This document shows, one piece after another, positions 1 to 10,760 of a stretch of 64,000 bases of DNA. How positions within the stretch are numbered: the first letter of the stretch is position 1; every line of letters starts with the position of its first letter. The translations under genes were made by a program, and so were the position numbers. Under the pieces are notes generated by a model. It saw nothing but the letters and a program-made list of their open reading frames with translations. It made no database searches and was not told where the DNA came from. The stretch comes from Actinomadura sp. KC06 (lineage in GTDB: Bacteria > Actinomycetota > Actinomycetes > Streptosporangiales > Streptosporangiaceae), in assembly GCF_004348735.1 (NCBI RefSeq), contig NZ_SMKT01000009.1, forward strand, positions 1 to 64,000, read 5' to 3'.

Positions 1-2674
1 GCTCGGGGGCGGCGGGCGCGGGGAACCTCCGGCGGAAGCCGGGGATCAGGTCGTCGAGCTCCGCGTCGTGCAGGGCGCGCTCGAAGCGGTAGCCGAGGAG
101 CGTCCCGAGGTTCTGGCCGTTGCGGACGCCGCGCAGGAGCCACCGCGCCGTCCTGGCCCGCCGGGACGTGAGGTCGACCGCCAGGGTCTGGTCGCCCTGG
201 TGCGCGAGGAAGCCGGAGCGCAGCACGGCGGCGGTGGCGGCATGGTGCAGGGAGGGCGCGTGGATGTAGCCGTCCTGGAGCGAGAGGGCCACCGGCTCGC
301 CGTCGGGGAGGTCCACGGTGACCGTCGGCTCGTCCGACGGCCGCAGGTCCTCGACCCAGCCGTACCCGCCGATCCGGACGCCTTCGCCGGACGGGACCGC
401 CGCCAGCCGCTTGGCGGCGAGCGAGGTGATCCAGGCGTCCAGGCGGTGGGAGAAGACGTCGAGGACCTCCATCAGCAGCGGGCCCAGATCGTCCAGCGGC
501 ACCTTCGTCAGCGCGTCCAGGGCCTCGATGATCGTCGGCGCGAGCCGGGCGGCCTCGCGCGCCGTCTGGTGCGCCCCCGCGACGAGGTCGGGGGTACCGC
601 CCACGTCGGGCATCCGGAGCTGCACCCACCTGTCCACGACCCCGGGGAGCGCCAGCGCCATCGCGACCGGGTCGTCGAAAGTGTCGACGGGCAGCTGGCT
701 CCAGTTGTCGGTGATCAGCACGGCGGGAAGGAGATCCGGCGACCCGACCATGTCGAAGATGGTCTCCGGACGCTGCTCGACGAGGATCTCGCCGCTCGGC
801 GACATCGGCCACCGTGCCAGGTACTCGTCGAGCGTCAGCTCCTCGCGGACCAGGGCGAGGGCGTCGGCGACGCGCTGCCGGCTGATCTCGAAGAGCGCCC
901 GGTGGCCCTCCGGGTCGGGGGCGATCTGCTGCCGGAAGCGGTCGTAGTCGATCCGGGTCACGTCCGTCTCGGGGTCGCGGGCCAGGTCGGTGGTCACGTC
1001 GGTGGGCACCTGCCACCGCAGCCCGGACTCGGGCGGGACGCCGCCGACCGAGAGCACCGGTCCCGGCGCCATGCGGTCGGCGGCCTCCATCGTCGTGCGC
1101 CCGGTGTGCACGCGCCGGATCAGCATGTCGGTCGCGACCGGGAGCCGCGAGAGGATGTCCACGGCGGCCCGGTCGGCGGTACGCCCCTCCCCGACGCGCG
1201 GGATCCAGCGGGGGGCGAGCGCGGCCCGCCAGTGGTGCCGCAGCCGCAGCAGCCACTCGACGATCAGTTCCTCCGTGCCGGCGTCCTCGGCCTGGTCGTC
1301 CGGGCGCCACTCGTCCAGGCCGGCCACCGGCAGGACGCCGTAGGGCTGGCGGCCGACGCGGATCGTGGGGAGCGGGCCGCGGCTGCGGACGAACCCGGCC
1401 AGATGCTCCCGGAGCTCGCGCCACGGCCGGGGGTCGGGGAGCGAGCCGGTGTCCGGGTCGGAGCCCGGCACGTCGGGCTCCAGGGTGGCCAGGTCGAACC
1501 GTGTCGTCGCCGCCCGGCAGAACCCCTGGGCCAGCCCGCCCCACCCGATCCTGCACATCCCGGCGATGGCCCGGTCGGACACGTCGTCCGCGCCGTCGCA
1601 CAGGCCGAGGAAGCGTCCGTCCGGCAGGCCGAGCGCGGCGGCCAGCGCGGCGGCCGCCGTGCCGGGCTCCAGCGCCGGGTCGTCGGGGACCGGCGGCGGG
1701 ACGTCCGGCCGCGACGACCACGCCGACCGCGTCTGCGGGGTGTTGTTGGTGGGCGTGCCCGCGGGCAGGAAGGCCAGCCCGCTGTTGTAGGCGTGCCCGA
1801 GCAGCAGGTCCGCCAGCCGGGCCGCGGCCGGGCCGGGCTCCTCCTGCCGGACGCCGACCGCGATGAGCTCGTCGAGGTGCTCGACGCCGTCGGGCAGGTC
1901 CAGCATGGTCGCCATCCCGGCCCGGACGGCGGCCTCGAAGTCGACGGCCCAGTGGCGGGGCTCGGCGTCCGGGGCGAGCAGGCTCAGCGGCAGGACGTCC
2001 GGCACGCGCTCCGCCGTCGTGTCGACGACCACGGCCCCGCCGGTCAGGCCGATGAACCGCCAGTGGTCGGGCAGGGTCGTCACCCGGGGCGGGCGGCGCT
2101 CCCCGTCCGGGCGGATCTCCGGCGCCGGAGCGCCCGGACGCGTGGCGCGGACCGTCCAGGCGGCGCGGCCGGGGCTCAGCGTGGTCAGCAGCCGCTGCCA
2201 GGCGGCTTCGCCGGGCGCCGCCCAGTAGGCGCGGCCCGCCTCCGCCTCCGCCGCGGTCAGCCGGGGCTCGTGCGCGTCGATGTGCAGGTCGTCCGGGTAG
2301 ACCCGCACCATGATCCGCCGCCGGTCGGGCGTGAACCGGGTCTCCAGCCGGACGGGGAGCAGCGCGATCGGCCCGCCGTTCCCGGAGCCGAACAGCGGGG
2401 CGCCCGAGCCGAGCTCCTCCGCGAGCTCCAGCAGCACGAGGTTCAGCGTGTCGCCCAGATCGGCGGCGGCCGCCCGGCGGCGGTCCTGCCCCTCCCGCTC
2501 CTGGTCGAGCTTCACCTGCGTGGGGACCCCGTGCTTGTACATGGTCATGCCCGCCACCAGGCGTTCCTCCAGCCGCCGGACCCACAGCTCGTGGTCGTCG
2601 GCGGCGGCGATCGCGGTGTCGCGGCGGAGCCGCAGGTCGTCGGCGTCGCGCCGGAGCGCGAAGACGTCAGCCAC
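1..2674 (-). CDS. Very large protein of unknown function, 3' end cut by window edge
   Basis: The frame is open from a GTG at 2674 to base 1, giving at least 891 residues with no stop, so the C-terminus lies outside the window. The start overlaps the stop of the upstream gene by 8 bases, which argues for translational coupling. The first 60 residues are charged and helical, probably coiled coil. They are followed by a stretch containing [10 protein letters not shown] and [21 protein letters not shown] recall that this block recurs in large uncharacterised bacterial proteins encoded beside DUF6603-type proteins, but I cannot name the family. There is no signal peptide and no membrane segment. 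Third codon positions are almost all G or C in this frame. It is the fourth gene of a compact operon with a metallopeptidase-like protein and two other giants; function unknown. Confidence 0.8.
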   Translation of the reverse strand, partial: MADVFALRRDADDLRLRRDTAIAAADDHELWVRRLEERLVAGMTMYKHGVPTQVKLDQEREGQDRRRAAAADLGDTLNLVLLELAEELGSGAPLFGSGNGGPIALLPVRLETRFTPDRRRIMVRVYPDDLHIDAHEPRLTAAEAEAGRAYWAAPGEAAWQRLLTTLSPGRAAWTVRATRPGAPAPEIRPDGERRPPRVTTLPDHWRFIGLTGGAVVVDTTAERVPDVLPLSLLAPDAEPRHWAVDFEAAVRAGMATMLDLPDGVEHLDELIAVGVRQEEPGPAAARLADLLLGHAYNSGLAFLPAGTPTNNTPQTRSAWSSRPDVPPPVPDDPALEPGTAAAALAAALGLPDGRFLGLCDGADDVSDRAIAGMCRIGWGGLAQGFCRAATTRFDLATLEPDVPGSDPDTGSLPDPRPWRELREHLAGFVRSRGPLPTIRVGRQPYGVLPVAGLDEWRPDDQAEDAGTEELIVEWLLRLRHHWRAALAPRWIPRVGEGRTADRAAVDILSRLPVATDMLIRRVHTGRTTMEAADRMAPGPVLSVGGVPPESGLRWQVPTDVTTDLARDPETDVTRIDYDRFRQQIAPDPEGHRALFEISRQRVADALALVREELTLDEYLARWPMSPSGEILVEQRPETIFDMVGSPDLLPAVLITDNWSQLPVDTFDDPVAMALALPGVVDRWVQLRMPDVGGTPDLVAGAHQTAREAARLAPTIIEALDALTKVPLDDLGPLLMEVLDVFSHRLDAWITSLAAKRLAAVPSGEGVRIGGYGWVEDLRPSDEPTVTVDLPDGEPVALSLQDGYIHAPSLHHAATAAVLRSGFLAHQGDQTLAVDLTSRRARTARWLLRGVRNGQNLGTLLGYRFERALHDAELDDLIPGFRRRFPAPAAPE

Positions 2675-5564
2675 CGGGAAGCATCTCCTCGGCACGGTAG
2701 GCGAGCTGGAACGGCTGCTGGAACGCGATCCGCGCGATGTCGGCCGCGTCCCGGCCCCAGGCGGGATCGGTCCCGTTCTCCTCCCCGGGCGTGGGCGGCT
2801 CGTCTCCGACGCGGTGCGGCACGACGAAGCCGCGGCCGTCGACGGGGACGCCCGCCCAGGTCAGGTCGGACCAGTGGGTGAGCGGCGGAGGGGAGCCGGA
2901 CGCCGGGACGTCGTCGAAGCCGAACCTGGTCCCGCGCATCGGCTCGCGGATGACGAACAGCCATCCGCCGGCGGCGACCTGCTCGCGCGTGGGCGTCTCG
3001 AACGCGTAGAGGTTCGTCGACTCGTCCGCCGGGACGGCGAACGCGGGCTCGATCCAGACGCCGGCGCCCTCCGGCGGGACGGTGCCGTCCTCGGCGGCCT
3101 GCACGGCGTAGATGACCGTCCCCTGGAAGCGGCGGAGCACCTCGCCCCGGACGAGCAGCGTCAGCAGCGACCTGCCGCCCATCCGGTCGTGCCCGCCCAG
3201 CGGGGTCCCGAGCGGCCAGCGCGCGATCTCGTCGATGTCGGGCGGCAGGCCCTGGTCGGGGGACGACCAGAACCGGGCGAAGGCCGTCCCGCGCTCGTCG
3301 GTCGGGTACTCCCGCCAGCGCAGCTCCCGGTTGAACTCGTCGTTCAGCCCGACCAGGAACGCCTCCACGAAGGCGGGGTTGGTCTCCAGCAGGACGACCG
3401 AGTCCTCGGGCAGGCCGCCGATGCCGGGCAGCGCCCACTCTGGCCAGCGGCGGAACAGCTCCACCGCCATCGGGACGTCGAACGACGGATGCGCCATGAT
3501 CGGCCGCAGCGGGCGGGGGTCGGGGACGGCGGTCTCCTGCACCCCCGGCGCGAAGACGCTCTCCTGGACGCGCGCCAGCTGCAGCCGCACCGGCTCGATC
3601 TCCGTGCGGATGGCGTCGGCGAGCGTCGCGGCGCCCATGCCGAGGGCGCCGCCCATGTCCTGCGGGGTGTCCAGGGACACGAAGTCGGCCGTCCGGCGCA
3701 GCCCGCGCAGCCAGCCGCTGGAGACCACCGTCCGTTCGGACGTGCCCGTCTCGCCGGCGAGCGTCTGGGTCAGGTTCCCCAGCGTCGAGGTGTCCGGCGC
3801 GGTGACGGCGTCGCCGAAGCCGGCGAAGTCGGCGTGCCCGGAGTAGTCGCCGCGGACCTGGCATTGGGACAGCTCGCCGTCCATGAGCATCGCCAGCCGC
3901 CCGGCGGCGGCCGCGCCCACCGGGTCCGTCTGCCGGGTGCCGAGCGCGCTCACGTCGCCGGTGGCCTCGGTGCAGGACGCGGGCGGGCCGAGCAGCCGGG
4001 TCCCCTCCAGGCCCGCCGCCAGGGCCGCCTCCTCCTGCGGGGGCCGCTGCGCGGCCCGGGCGCTGCGCCGTGCCAGCCCGCCGCCGCGCCGGGTCAGCCG
4101 GGCGAACGCCGTGGTGAACGCGCCGCCGGGGACCGCGGTCTCGTCCACCACGTCGCCGAGCGGCTGCGGCTCGCCCGTCCGCTCAAACCCGAGCTCGATC
4201 TGCAGGGTCCCGCCGAGCGGGGCGGACAGCGATGTGAAGGCGACCTGGTCCATGGTCGTCAGGTGCTTGTCCTGGACGCGCCGCCCGCTCTCCGCCGCCA
4301 GCTCCGCGGCCGCCACCATGCGCGCGGCCTCGCGGATCGGCCCGGCCTGCTCCCAGGCCCGCGCCATCAGGAACTCCTGCTCCAGCTGGACGTAGCGGGC
4401 GCCGAGCGACGCCGCGACCCGATACCTGACCTGCAGGTTCAGCGTCGTCTGCCAGCCGGCGGCGTCCGCGCGCCGCAGCCCGGTGAAGTGGCTGCCGTAC
4501 AGCGGCGGCGTCACCGGACCGACCCCTTCCGGGGGCGGACGGGTCGGATCGAACCTGCGTCCGGGAGCGTTCAGCTCGCCGAGCAGCTCGTCCATGAACG
4601 TCTCCTGGGCGGGCGACGCGGGTTCCCACACCTCGTCGGCGACCTCGGAGCCCGGGATCCGCAGCGCGCCCTGAATGCTCGCGGTGACGGACGGCGGCGT
4701 CCCCTCGGGCGGTTCGCGGTGCGGCCACGGCCGCCGCACGCTGACCGTCCGGACGCCGAAACCCTCGATGGTCGACGGGTCCACGCCGACGAGCCGCCGC
4801 GCGAGCGCCTCGAACGACCCGTCCGGGCCGGTCCGGAACCGCCACCAGTAGTACACCGGCATCTCGACCGGGGCGGCGCCCGCCGTCCACGCGGGCACGG
4901 CCGCCCGGCGCGGGTCGGCGGACCGTCCGGTCAGCCCGGCCTCGCGGCCCCCGGCCGTCGCGGGCACGACGCAGGCGACGTAGGGGGTGTCCTCCTCGAG
5001 CCGCCGCGGGCAGACCAGCCGGGCGATGACGGCGTCGGACCTGCGCCGCACGCCCGCGAGGATCCGGTTGCCGAGGTCGTCCTCGCCGGTCAGCCGCGCC
5101 TCCACGTGCGCCCACATCGCCGCCCGCGCCAGGTCGGGCTGGGCCTGGGGCGGGATCGTCACCACCGGCAGCGGGCGGCGCTCGGCGGGGACGCCCTCGT
5201 CCTCGCGCAGCACGACGAGCGCCAGCCAGGGCGGCGCGCCCGGCGGCGACAGCTGCCACGGCAGGTCGGCGTGCGCGAACTCGACGGATGCGAGCTCGTT
5301 GGTGGCCGCGTTCACGCAGCCGTCCGGCGGCTCCTGCCGCGCGACCAGGCCCCGGTCGAACCCGAACACGTCGCCGGGGCCGATCAGCGGCAGGGTGATC
5401 GCGGCGCCGGGGGCCGGGAAGGTGATCTCGTCGCCGTGGCCGCCCTCGGGGGTGGTGCGGGTCATCGTGATGGACGGACGCACCTGCGCGCGTCCGTCCG
5501 GCCCGGGGGCGGCGGAGGCGATCGCGCCGACCCGGACCGACGAGGCGAACCAGCGGCCGCTCAT
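2667..5564 (-). CDS. 965-residue protein of unknown function, partner of the DUF6603-type protein
   Basis: The ATG at 5564 overlaps the upstream stop in an ATGA arrangement, and the 3' end overlaps the next gene by 8 bases. The N-terminus ([18 protein letters not shown]) is not a signal peptide. An early block, [14 protein letters not shown] followed by [13 protein letters not shown], looks like a conserved motif of large uncharacterised proteins found in the same kind of cluster. The middle is Arg/Gln-rich and helical; the C-terminal 250 residues contain many aromatic and beta-type stretches, for example [20 protein letters not shown]. No catalytic motif is visible. Size, order and overlaps suggest it forms a complex with its two neighbours, possibly a structural assembly; that is inference only. 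Confidence 0.82.
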   Translation of the reverse strand: MSGRWFASSVRVGAIASAAPGPDGRAQVRPSITMTRTTPEGGHGDEITFPAPGAAITLPLIGPGDVFGFDRGLVARQEPPDGCVNAATNELASVEFAHADLPWQLSPPGAPPWLALVVLREDEGVPAERRPLPVVTIPPQAQPDLARAAMWAHVEARLTGEDDLGNRILAGVRRRSDAVIARLVCPRRLEEDTPYVACVVPATAGGREAGLTGRSADPRRAAVPAWTAGAAPVEMPVYYWWRFRTGPDGSFEALARRLVGVDPSTIEGFGVRTVSVRRPWPHREPPEGTPPSVTASIQGALRIPGSEVADEVWEPASPAQETFMDELLGELNAPGRRFDPTRPPPEGVGPVTPPLYGSHFTGLRRADAAGWQTTLNLQVRYRVAASLGARYVQLEQEFLMARAWEQAGPIREAARMVAAAELAAESGRRVQDKHLTTMDQVAFTSLSAPLGGTLQIELGFERTGEPQPLGDVVDETAVPGGAFTTAFARLTRRGGGLARRSARAAQRPPQEEAALAAGLEGTRLLGPPASCTEATGDVSALGTRQTDPVGAAAAGRLAMLMDGELSQCQVRGDYSGHADFAGFGDAVTAPDTSTLGNLTQTLAGETGTSERTVVSSGWLRGLRRTADFVSLDTPQDMGGALGMGAATLADAIRTEIEPVRLQLARVQESVFAPGVQETAVPDPRPLRPIMAHPSFDVPMAVELFRRWPEWALPGIGGLPEDSVVLLETNPAFVEAFLVGLNDEFNRELRWREYPTDERGTAFARFWSSPDQGLPPDIDEIARWPLGTPLGGHDRMGGRSLLTLLVRGEVLRRFQGTVIYAVQAAEDGTVPPEGAGVWIEPAFAVPADESTNLYAFETPTREQVAAGGWLFVIREPMRGTRFGFDDVPASGSPPPLTHWSDLTWAGVPVDGRGFVVPHRVGDEPPTPGEENGTDPAWGRDAADIARIAFQQPFQLAYRAEEMLPGG

Positions 5565-8329
5565 GCGAGCCGCACCAGGGGCTCGGCGCGCCGCCAGCGC
5601 TCCACCCGCTCGGCGGCGTCCCAGCGCCGCGCGAACGCCTCGGCCATCAGGTCGACCGCGTGCAGGCTCAGATGCGGCGGACGTTCCGGACGGTAGCCGG
5701 TCTCGTACCCGTCGGCGGCCCGCCGCGGCGCGTCCAGCGCGGCCGCGGACGGGTCGGCGGAGAACTCCAGCCCGCTGACGAACTCCCGGAACGCCTCGCC
5801 GCCGAGCCGCTCGTCCTCGGTCATGGTGAAGAACTCCGCCGGGACGAACCGGTCCGTGACAGGGTTCGGGTTCTCGACCGCCGTGCCGCCGAGGCTCGCG
5901 AAGAAGGGCCGCCACCGCTGCGGCGGGATCGGCATCCGCTGGAACCGGTCGAAGGTGACGTTCAGCGGCAGCACCGACTGCCGGGCGCACAGCACCGAGT
6001 CGGGGTGGATCAGCTCGCCGTCCGCCACCCGGGCCTTCGCGTCGGCGGTCAGCCACAGGCCCGTCCGGTCGCGGACGGGCGCCCGCGCCGACCACGCCTC
6101 GCGCTTGGCGAACGCCTCCCCGAGCCTCCGGGCGGGCAGGTCGGGATCGACCGGCGGCGGCGCCACCGCCGGCTTGGATCCCCAGGTCACGTCGAAGTCG
6201 AGCGAGATGTCCTCGAACAGCACCGAGACGCTGCCGGTGCCGAACGCGTGCCACGGCGCGGGACCCTCGAGGGTGAAGTCGAGCGCGACCCCGGCCAGCC
6301 GCTCCCCGAGCACCTTCACCGCGACCCCGGCGAACACGCGGGCCGAGAACGAGAACACCGGGTCGAAGACGAACAGCGTGTCGAGCCCGAGCCAGCCCTC
6401 CACGCCGCAGCCCGCGATCGTGGCCTCCAGGCGGACCTGCCCGCCGAACATCACCGCGTTGGACGTGACGGCGAAGTACGCCTCGGCGCGCAGCCCGAGC
6501 CCGCCGCCCAGCGCCAGCCTGAGCCGGTCGAGCTCCGGCACCCCCGGCGGCCGGACATACCGCGGATGGAACCCGCCCGCCGACAGCACGAAGTCGGCCC
6601 CGCCGCCCCGTTCGCCTTCGCCGCGGAACAGCAGGTAGATGTCTCCGGAGACCGGCACGCCCGCGATCCAGGACCCGGTCAGCGACACCAGCAGCTCCAC
6701 CGACGGCACGCCCGGGTCGACCCGCCCGTACAGCTCCGCCTGCAGATGGACGATCGGCGCCTCCTTGTGCGGCAGCACGGCGAGCATCCGGCCCAGCAGC
6801 AGGAACTGCGGCGGCGCTGGCAGGTCGAGGATCACCGCGGCGGCGAGCGACACGATCCCGCCGCTCCACGTGATCCGCAGCATCGGGCCGACGACGAAGC
6901 GGCCGCGCGCCTCCGGGAACGCGGCCCCCAGCGCGTCGATGATCTCCCCGGCCCGGCGGGCCGGATCGTCGGGGAACAGCACCCGGTCGGCGTGCCCGTC
7001 GGCGACCATGCGGCGGAGCGCGTCGGCGTCCGCGCGGTGGCCGATCCCGACGATGCCGCCGACCGCGTCCACGGCGAAGCCGAGGCCGACCTGGATGCCC
7101 GGCGGCGGGAACGAGGCGCTCAGCAGCAGGAGGAACGACATTGGAACGTTCCCGGACGGCGGCCGGAGCCGTCCGACCGCCTTCACCGAGAGGGCCGCGA
7201 GATCCAGGTCGAGGACGCCGCCGTACGCGCCGGGCCCGGTCCGCTGCAGGGCGCCGCCGCCGCTGACCGGGCCGACGTCCAGGTCGACGTGCAGGCCGTC
7301 CGGGCCGACGAGCGCGCACCGGTCCGGGAGCGGGCCCACCCGGTCCCCGGCCAGCGCGATCGGCAGGTCGAGCCCGATCCGCGCCACGCCCGCCCGCAGC
7401 GGCAGCCCCCTCGGCCGGACCGCGACGGACACGCGCGCGCCGATCACGAGGTCCTGCCCCGCGAGGCGGAGCTCGATGCCCTGCTGGAGGACGTCCACTC
7501 CGGGCGATGCCCCGGGCACCGCCCTGCCGCCGCCGGACGCGGGCCCGAGCCGGACACCGTGCCTGAGCTGGATTCCGGTGGCGCCCGTCCCGGCGAAACG
7601 CAGGCCGCCCGCCCGGTCGGCGACGATCTGCAGCCCGGCCGGAGCGGTCATGAGCGGGCCGAGCAGGCCGGACAGGTCGTCCGGGACGACCGCCACGCTG
7701 AACCCCTTCAGCTCGACGCTCAGCTGGGGCGCGGCCGCCGCGACGTCGACGTCCAGCTGCGCGACGATCTTGTCCACGGCCAGACCCGGCGGGCCCGAGC
7801 GGACTGGAAGGGAACGGAACAGGAGAACCCTCATCGAACCGGACGCGTCCGGCGTCCGCACGGTCGGCGGAGCACCCGGCACGACCGTGAGATCCCAGGC
7901 GCCGGAGAAGCCGCTCGCCAGTACCTCAAGCCCCCACGGGCCGTTCTCGTGCTCGACGCGGAGGCGTCCCGTGACCACGACGTCCAGCTGAGGACCGCCG
8001 GGGACCACGGCGAGCGCCGCGCAGACGTCCCCTTGCCTGGCGACCAGGGCCAGACCGCGCTGCCCGTCCGGGCGCCGCCACCCGTGCAGCCGCAGCGGCC
8101 GCCCCGGCCCCAGGTCGCCGACCACCGACCGCAGGAACGCCATGAGCCCACCGCGCTCGCCGGGGACGGCGTTCACCGGCTGCAGCAGCCGCCCCTGCAA
8201 CTCGGGCGGCGCGGTGGGATCATCCCCCAGGCCCGACAGCCCCAGCGGGTCGGCCGCGTCGGTCACCGCGCGCTCCGCCAGCGGCCACAGCAGCGCCGCG
8301 ACGGCGTTCAGCAGTTCCCTGGGATTCAT
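5561..8329 (-). CDS. DUF6603-type large beta-rich protein
   Basis: This is a 922-residue protein that starts at an ATG preceded by a strong GGAGGAGGG site. After about 90 residues it consists of long alternating hydrophobic strands with repeated Gly/Asp turns. Segments such as GIQVGLGFAVDAVGGIVGIGHR and LRITWSGGIVSLAAAVILDL are typical of the DUF6603 family. From about residue 735 the character changes to a soluble tail containing VTDRFVPAEFFTMTEDERL, which resembles the insertion and assembly domains of this gene family. There is no signal peptide. The family has no established function. The gene lies 36 bases downstream of the metallopeptidase-like gene and overlaps the following gene by 4 bases, so all four are probably one transcript. 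Confidence 0.8.
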   Translation of the reverse strand: MNPRELLNAVAALLWPLAERAVTDAADPLGLSGLGDDPTAPPELQGRLLQPVNAVPGERGGLMAFLRSVVGDLGPGRPLRLHGWRRPDGQRGLALVARQGDVCAALAVVPGGPQLDVVVTGRLRVEHENGPWGLEVLASGFSGAWDLTVVPGAPPTVRTPDASGSMRVLLFRSLPVRSGPPGLAVDKIVAQLDVDVAAAAPQLSVELKGFSVAVVPDDLSGLLGPLMTAPAGLQIVADRAGGLRFAGTGATGIQLRHGVRLGPASGGGRAVPGASPGVDVLQQGIELRLAGQDLVIGARVSVAVRPRGLPLRAGVARIGLDLPIALAGDRVGPLPDRCALVGPDGLHVDLDVGPVSGGGALQRTGPGAYGGVLDLDLAALSVKAVGRLRPPSGNVPMSFLLLLSASFPPPGIQVGLGFAVDAVGGIVGIGHRADADALRRMVADGHADRVLFPDDPARRAGEIIDALGAAFPEARGRFVVGPMLRITWSGGIVSLAAAVILDLPAPPQFLLLGRMLAVLPHKEAPIVHLQAELYGRVDPGVPSVELLVSLTGSWIAGVPVSGDIYLLFRGEGERGGGADFVLSAGGFHPRYVRPPGVPELDRLRLALGGGLGLRAEAYFAVTSNAVMFGGQVRLEATIAGCGVEGWLGLDTLFVFDPVFSFSARVFAGVAVKVLGERLAGVALDFTLEGPAPWHAFGTGSVSVLFEDISLDFDVTWGSKPAVAPPPVDPDLPARRLGEAFAKREAWSARAPVRDRTGLWLTADAKARVADGELIHPDSVLCARQSVLPLNVTFDRFQRMPIPPQRWRPFFASLGGTAVENPNPVTDRFVPAEFFTMTEDERLGGEAFREFVSGLEFSADPSAAALDAPRRAADGYETGYRPERPPHLSLHAVDLMAEAFARRWDAAERVERWRRAEPLVRLA

Positions 8330-8365
8330 GATCGCGCCCTCCTCCGGCGCCGGTGGAGCGTGCGG

Positions 8366-9637
8366 TCACTCCTGCGGGCGTCCCGCCCCGAACCGCGTGT
8401 CGGAACCGAGCGCCACCTCCTGCGCGAAGGCGGCGTACGAGCTCGGATTGGTCAGCGCGGCGGCGGTGCTCAGATCCGCGTAGGCGCCCAGCGACGCGCC
8501 GGTGTCGGGATCGGTCGCTATGCCGAAGGTGTTGTCCCCGATCGTGGCGCCGGACCACTCGGGGACGTCGGTATCGGCCCCGAACGTGAAATGCACGGCC
8601 TCGTGAATGAGCACGGCCGCCCTGCCGTTCGGGCCGTGGAGTGTGGAGAACATGTCGCCGACCTCGGTGAGGGTGTCCTGGCGCGTCCGCGCCGCCTTCC
8701 GCATTCCCGGCGTCCACTGGAATCTGTCGGGAATGGCGTTGAGCCTCGTCTGGATCTCCTCCAGCCGGGCCTTGACCGTCGCGACGTCGATCGTCGTCTC
8801 CGTCATCGCGAAATGGTTCCTGAAAGCGGTGGCGAGGGCCGGCGTCAACGGGCCGGCCAGCGCCGTCAGCGTCCGCGCGACCCAGTCCAGAGCGACGTCG
8901 GTGGCGGGCCCGGCGTCGAGCAGCGGCAGGAGCCCCCGCCATTGGGTCACCACCTCGAACGGGTCCGTGACCGTGAACTCGAACGTCTCGGTGTTGTAGT
9001 CGTAGCGCGCGTAGATGGGCGCGAACACCGTCCTCCCGAGGCCGGGCGCGATCGGATGCCCCTCGTCGTCGACCACCGTCCTGCCGATGCGGAAGAGGTA
9101 GGCCTTCGTGCTGAACGAGCGCTGCCCCGGAATCTCGCCGTCGATGCCGGCCGTGAACGGGCCGGTCGCGTGCCAGTTCGGGGCGAACTGCTTCGGGTAG
9201 TTCGGCGACCTCGCGTTCGTCGTCCAGTCGAATCGGTTGTATTCGTCGACCTGGAAGAAATAGGCGAACCTGCTCTTGACGCCGCCTCCGGCGAACACCG
9301 CGTCCACCCACGTCCAGCCCGGCGGCAGGTCCCAGTTCGAGGCGATGTCCGCGGGCGGCGACCCGTCCGGGAGGCTGTCGGACGCGTTCAGCCGCAGGTA
9401 TCGGTCGTCCTTGAAGACGTAATGGAAGGCGGCGAAGCCTCCCTGTCCCGGCAGCGCGCCGGCGAGGTCGCGGTCGAACGGGGCGGGGAGCGGGATCCGG
9501 GTGGGAGCGCCCTCGGTCACGACCCGGTCGGCCACCCAGTCGTAGGCCGCCGACCAGCCGCCCGAGAAGACCGCCGTGACATCGGGGCCCAGCGACGGCA
9601 TCTTGAGAGCACCGTCGATTCTGGCGGTCGAGGACAT
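8366..9637 (-). CDS. Hemopexin-like protein with M35/aspzincin-type metallopeptidase domain
   Basis: This is a 423-residue protein starting at an ATG with GGGGGAG upstream. The N-terminal half carries hemopexin-like blades: DAVFAGGGVKSRFAYFFQVDEYNRFDW, taken in pieces, shows the usual pattern of variable loop, YFF, Tyr and Arg-Phe-Asp. A second, weaker blade contains FKDDRYLRLNASD. The C-terminal third has H345-E346-x-x-H349 followed by FTFGADTD, then NPSSYAAFAQE near the end. The HExxH plus nearby Asp and a late Ser-Tyr-Ala-Phe-Ala block is the signature of Lys-specific M35 (aspzincin) endopeptidases; D355 or D357 is the likely third zinc ligand. No signal peptide is seen, so the protein is either cytosolic or exported by a non-Sec route. 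It is the first gene of the four-gene cluster. Confidence 0.75.
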   Translation of the reverse strand: MSSTARIDGALKMPSLGPDVTAVFSGGWSAAYDWVADRVVTEGAPTRIPLPAPFDRDLAGALPGQGGFAAFHYVFKDDRYLRLNASDSLPDGSPPADIASNWDLPPGWTWVDAVFAGGGVKSRFAYFFQVDEYNRFDWTTNARSPNYPKQFAPNWHATGPFTAGIDGEIPGQRSFSTKAYLFRIGRTVVDDEGHPIAPGLGRTVFAPIYARYDYNTETFEFTVTDPFEVVTQWRGLLPLLDAGPATDVALDWVARTLTALAGPLTPALATAFRNHFAMTETTIDVATVKARLEEIQTRLNAIPDRFQWTPGMRKAARTRQDTLTEVGDMFSTLHGPNGRAAVLIHEAVHFTFGADTDVPEWSGATIGDNTFGIATDPDTGASLGAYADLSTAAALTNPSSYAAFAQEVALGSDTRFGAGRPQE

Positions 9638-9734
9638 GGCTCCCCCTCACACTCGACCGATGGCTCACCGCCAATGCCAGTATGAATTACGCCGCGAAGG
9701 CAGGGCCTGGCCAATGACGGCTTTTTAGCGCCTC

Positions 9735-10712
9735 TTAGCCTGATTCGGTGACGCGCATGGCGATGGGGAAGTGATCGGAGAAGCCGTCCTCATCGACTTT
9801 TTTCCCCATACCGCCGAAAGGGACCGGCCGCGGGTAGGGGCCGGTGGCCGCCGTGCCGGGGAACCTCAGGATCCGGACGGTGCCGGCGTCCGCGCGTATC
9901 GCCGCCTCCCGCCGGGCCATGTTCACGTTGACCAGGAACTGGTCGAGGAGATTCGGCTCATTGTTGAAATAGAAACTGCCGTCCGGGGTGCCGATGGCGG
10001 GCCACATCAGGTTCCACAACCGCGGCGTGTCGGCCTCGATCACGCGCCGCCGCTGCCGGGTGCTGAGCGCGTGGGTGACGAGGGACGCGTCGAACGGCTC
10101 GTCGTTGAAGTCGCCCATCGCCAGCACCGGGGTGTCGGCGCCGTGCTCCTCCAGCACCCGCTGATGGAAGAACGCGAGCGTTTCCGCGGCGATGTGCCGG
10201 TAGCCCGCCGACTCGAACGCCCCGCCGCTGCGGGACGGCCAATGATTGCCGAACACCGCCCACGTGCGGCCCTGCCGGGTGCGGAAGTTGACCTGGACGA
10301 TTTCCCGCGTGGCGTTGCGCCGCATCACCACATGGAAGAACACCTGATCCGCCGGGGCCTCCAGCAGATCCGGGTCGTAGAGGAACGCCACATCGATACC
10401 GCGGGCATCGCTCGTGTCGGCGTGCACGATCGAATACCGCCGTTGCGGGAGCCGCTCGTTGACGGCGTCGGCGAGAAGGTCCAGCACGAACCGGTTCTCC
10501 ACCTCGCACACGCCCAGCAAATCAGGACCGGCGCCGTCGTTCATCTGGACGATGACCGACGCGAGCTGGGCGACCTTGCGGTCCCGGAGCCGCGGCGTCC
10601 ACCCGGCGATGCTGTTCTTGATCACCCGCGCCACCTTCTCGGTGCGCCGCGGCGAGTTCTCCTCGTCGAAGAGATTCTCCAGATTCCACCAAGCCGCATG
10701 GTAAGTCGGCAT
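9735..10712 (-). CDS. Endonuclease/exonuclease/phosphatase-fold metal-dependent hydrolase
   Basis: The 325-residue product shows the ordered motifs of the EEP superfamily: WWNLENLF at residues 8-15, CEVEN near 67, NHWPSR, GDFNDEP and, near the C-terminus, SDHFP with the catalytic His. These residues bind Mg2+ and hydrolyse phosphodiesters in DNases and related phosphatases. I chose the ATG at 10712 because the motif pattern begins immediately after it; an ATG 33 bases upstream is possible. No signal peptide is obvious. About 97 bases separate it from the peptidase/DUF6603 operon on the same strand, so it may be the lead gene of that unit. The exact substrate cannot be told from sequence. Confidence 0.85.
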   Translation of the reverse strand: MPTYHAAWWNLENLFDEENSPRRTEKVARVIKNSIAGWTPRLRDRKVAQLASVIVQMNDGAGPDLLGVCEVENRFVLDLLADAVNERLPQRRYSIVHADTSDARGIDVAFLYDPDLLEAPADQVFFHVVMRRNATREIVQVNFRTRQGRTWAVFGNHWPSRSGGAFESAGYRHIAAETLAFFHQRVLEEHGADTPVLAMGDFNDEPFDASLVTHALSTRQRRRVIEADTPRLWNLMWPAIGTPDGSFYFNNEPNLLDQFLVNVNMARREAAIRADAGTVRILRFPGTAATGPYPRPVPFGGMGKKVDEDGFSDHFPIAMRVTESG

Positions 10713-10760
10713 CGCCGGTGCCCCCAGCCCTGGATCCAGAACCATCCACTACCGAATATG

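Noticed and set aside
68..2881. Long open frame on the plus strand opposite the giant-protein gene
   Set aside because: High GC keeps antisense frames open. The product is rich in Arg, Gly, Pro and Asp without motifs, and the minus-strand frame has coding-type third positions and coupled neighbours.
5660..9685. 1341-codon plus-strand frame opposite the DUF6603 and peptidase genes
   Set aside because: It spans two well-supported minus-strand genes and their gap and reads as low-complexity Arg/Gln/Pro; it is an antisense shadow.
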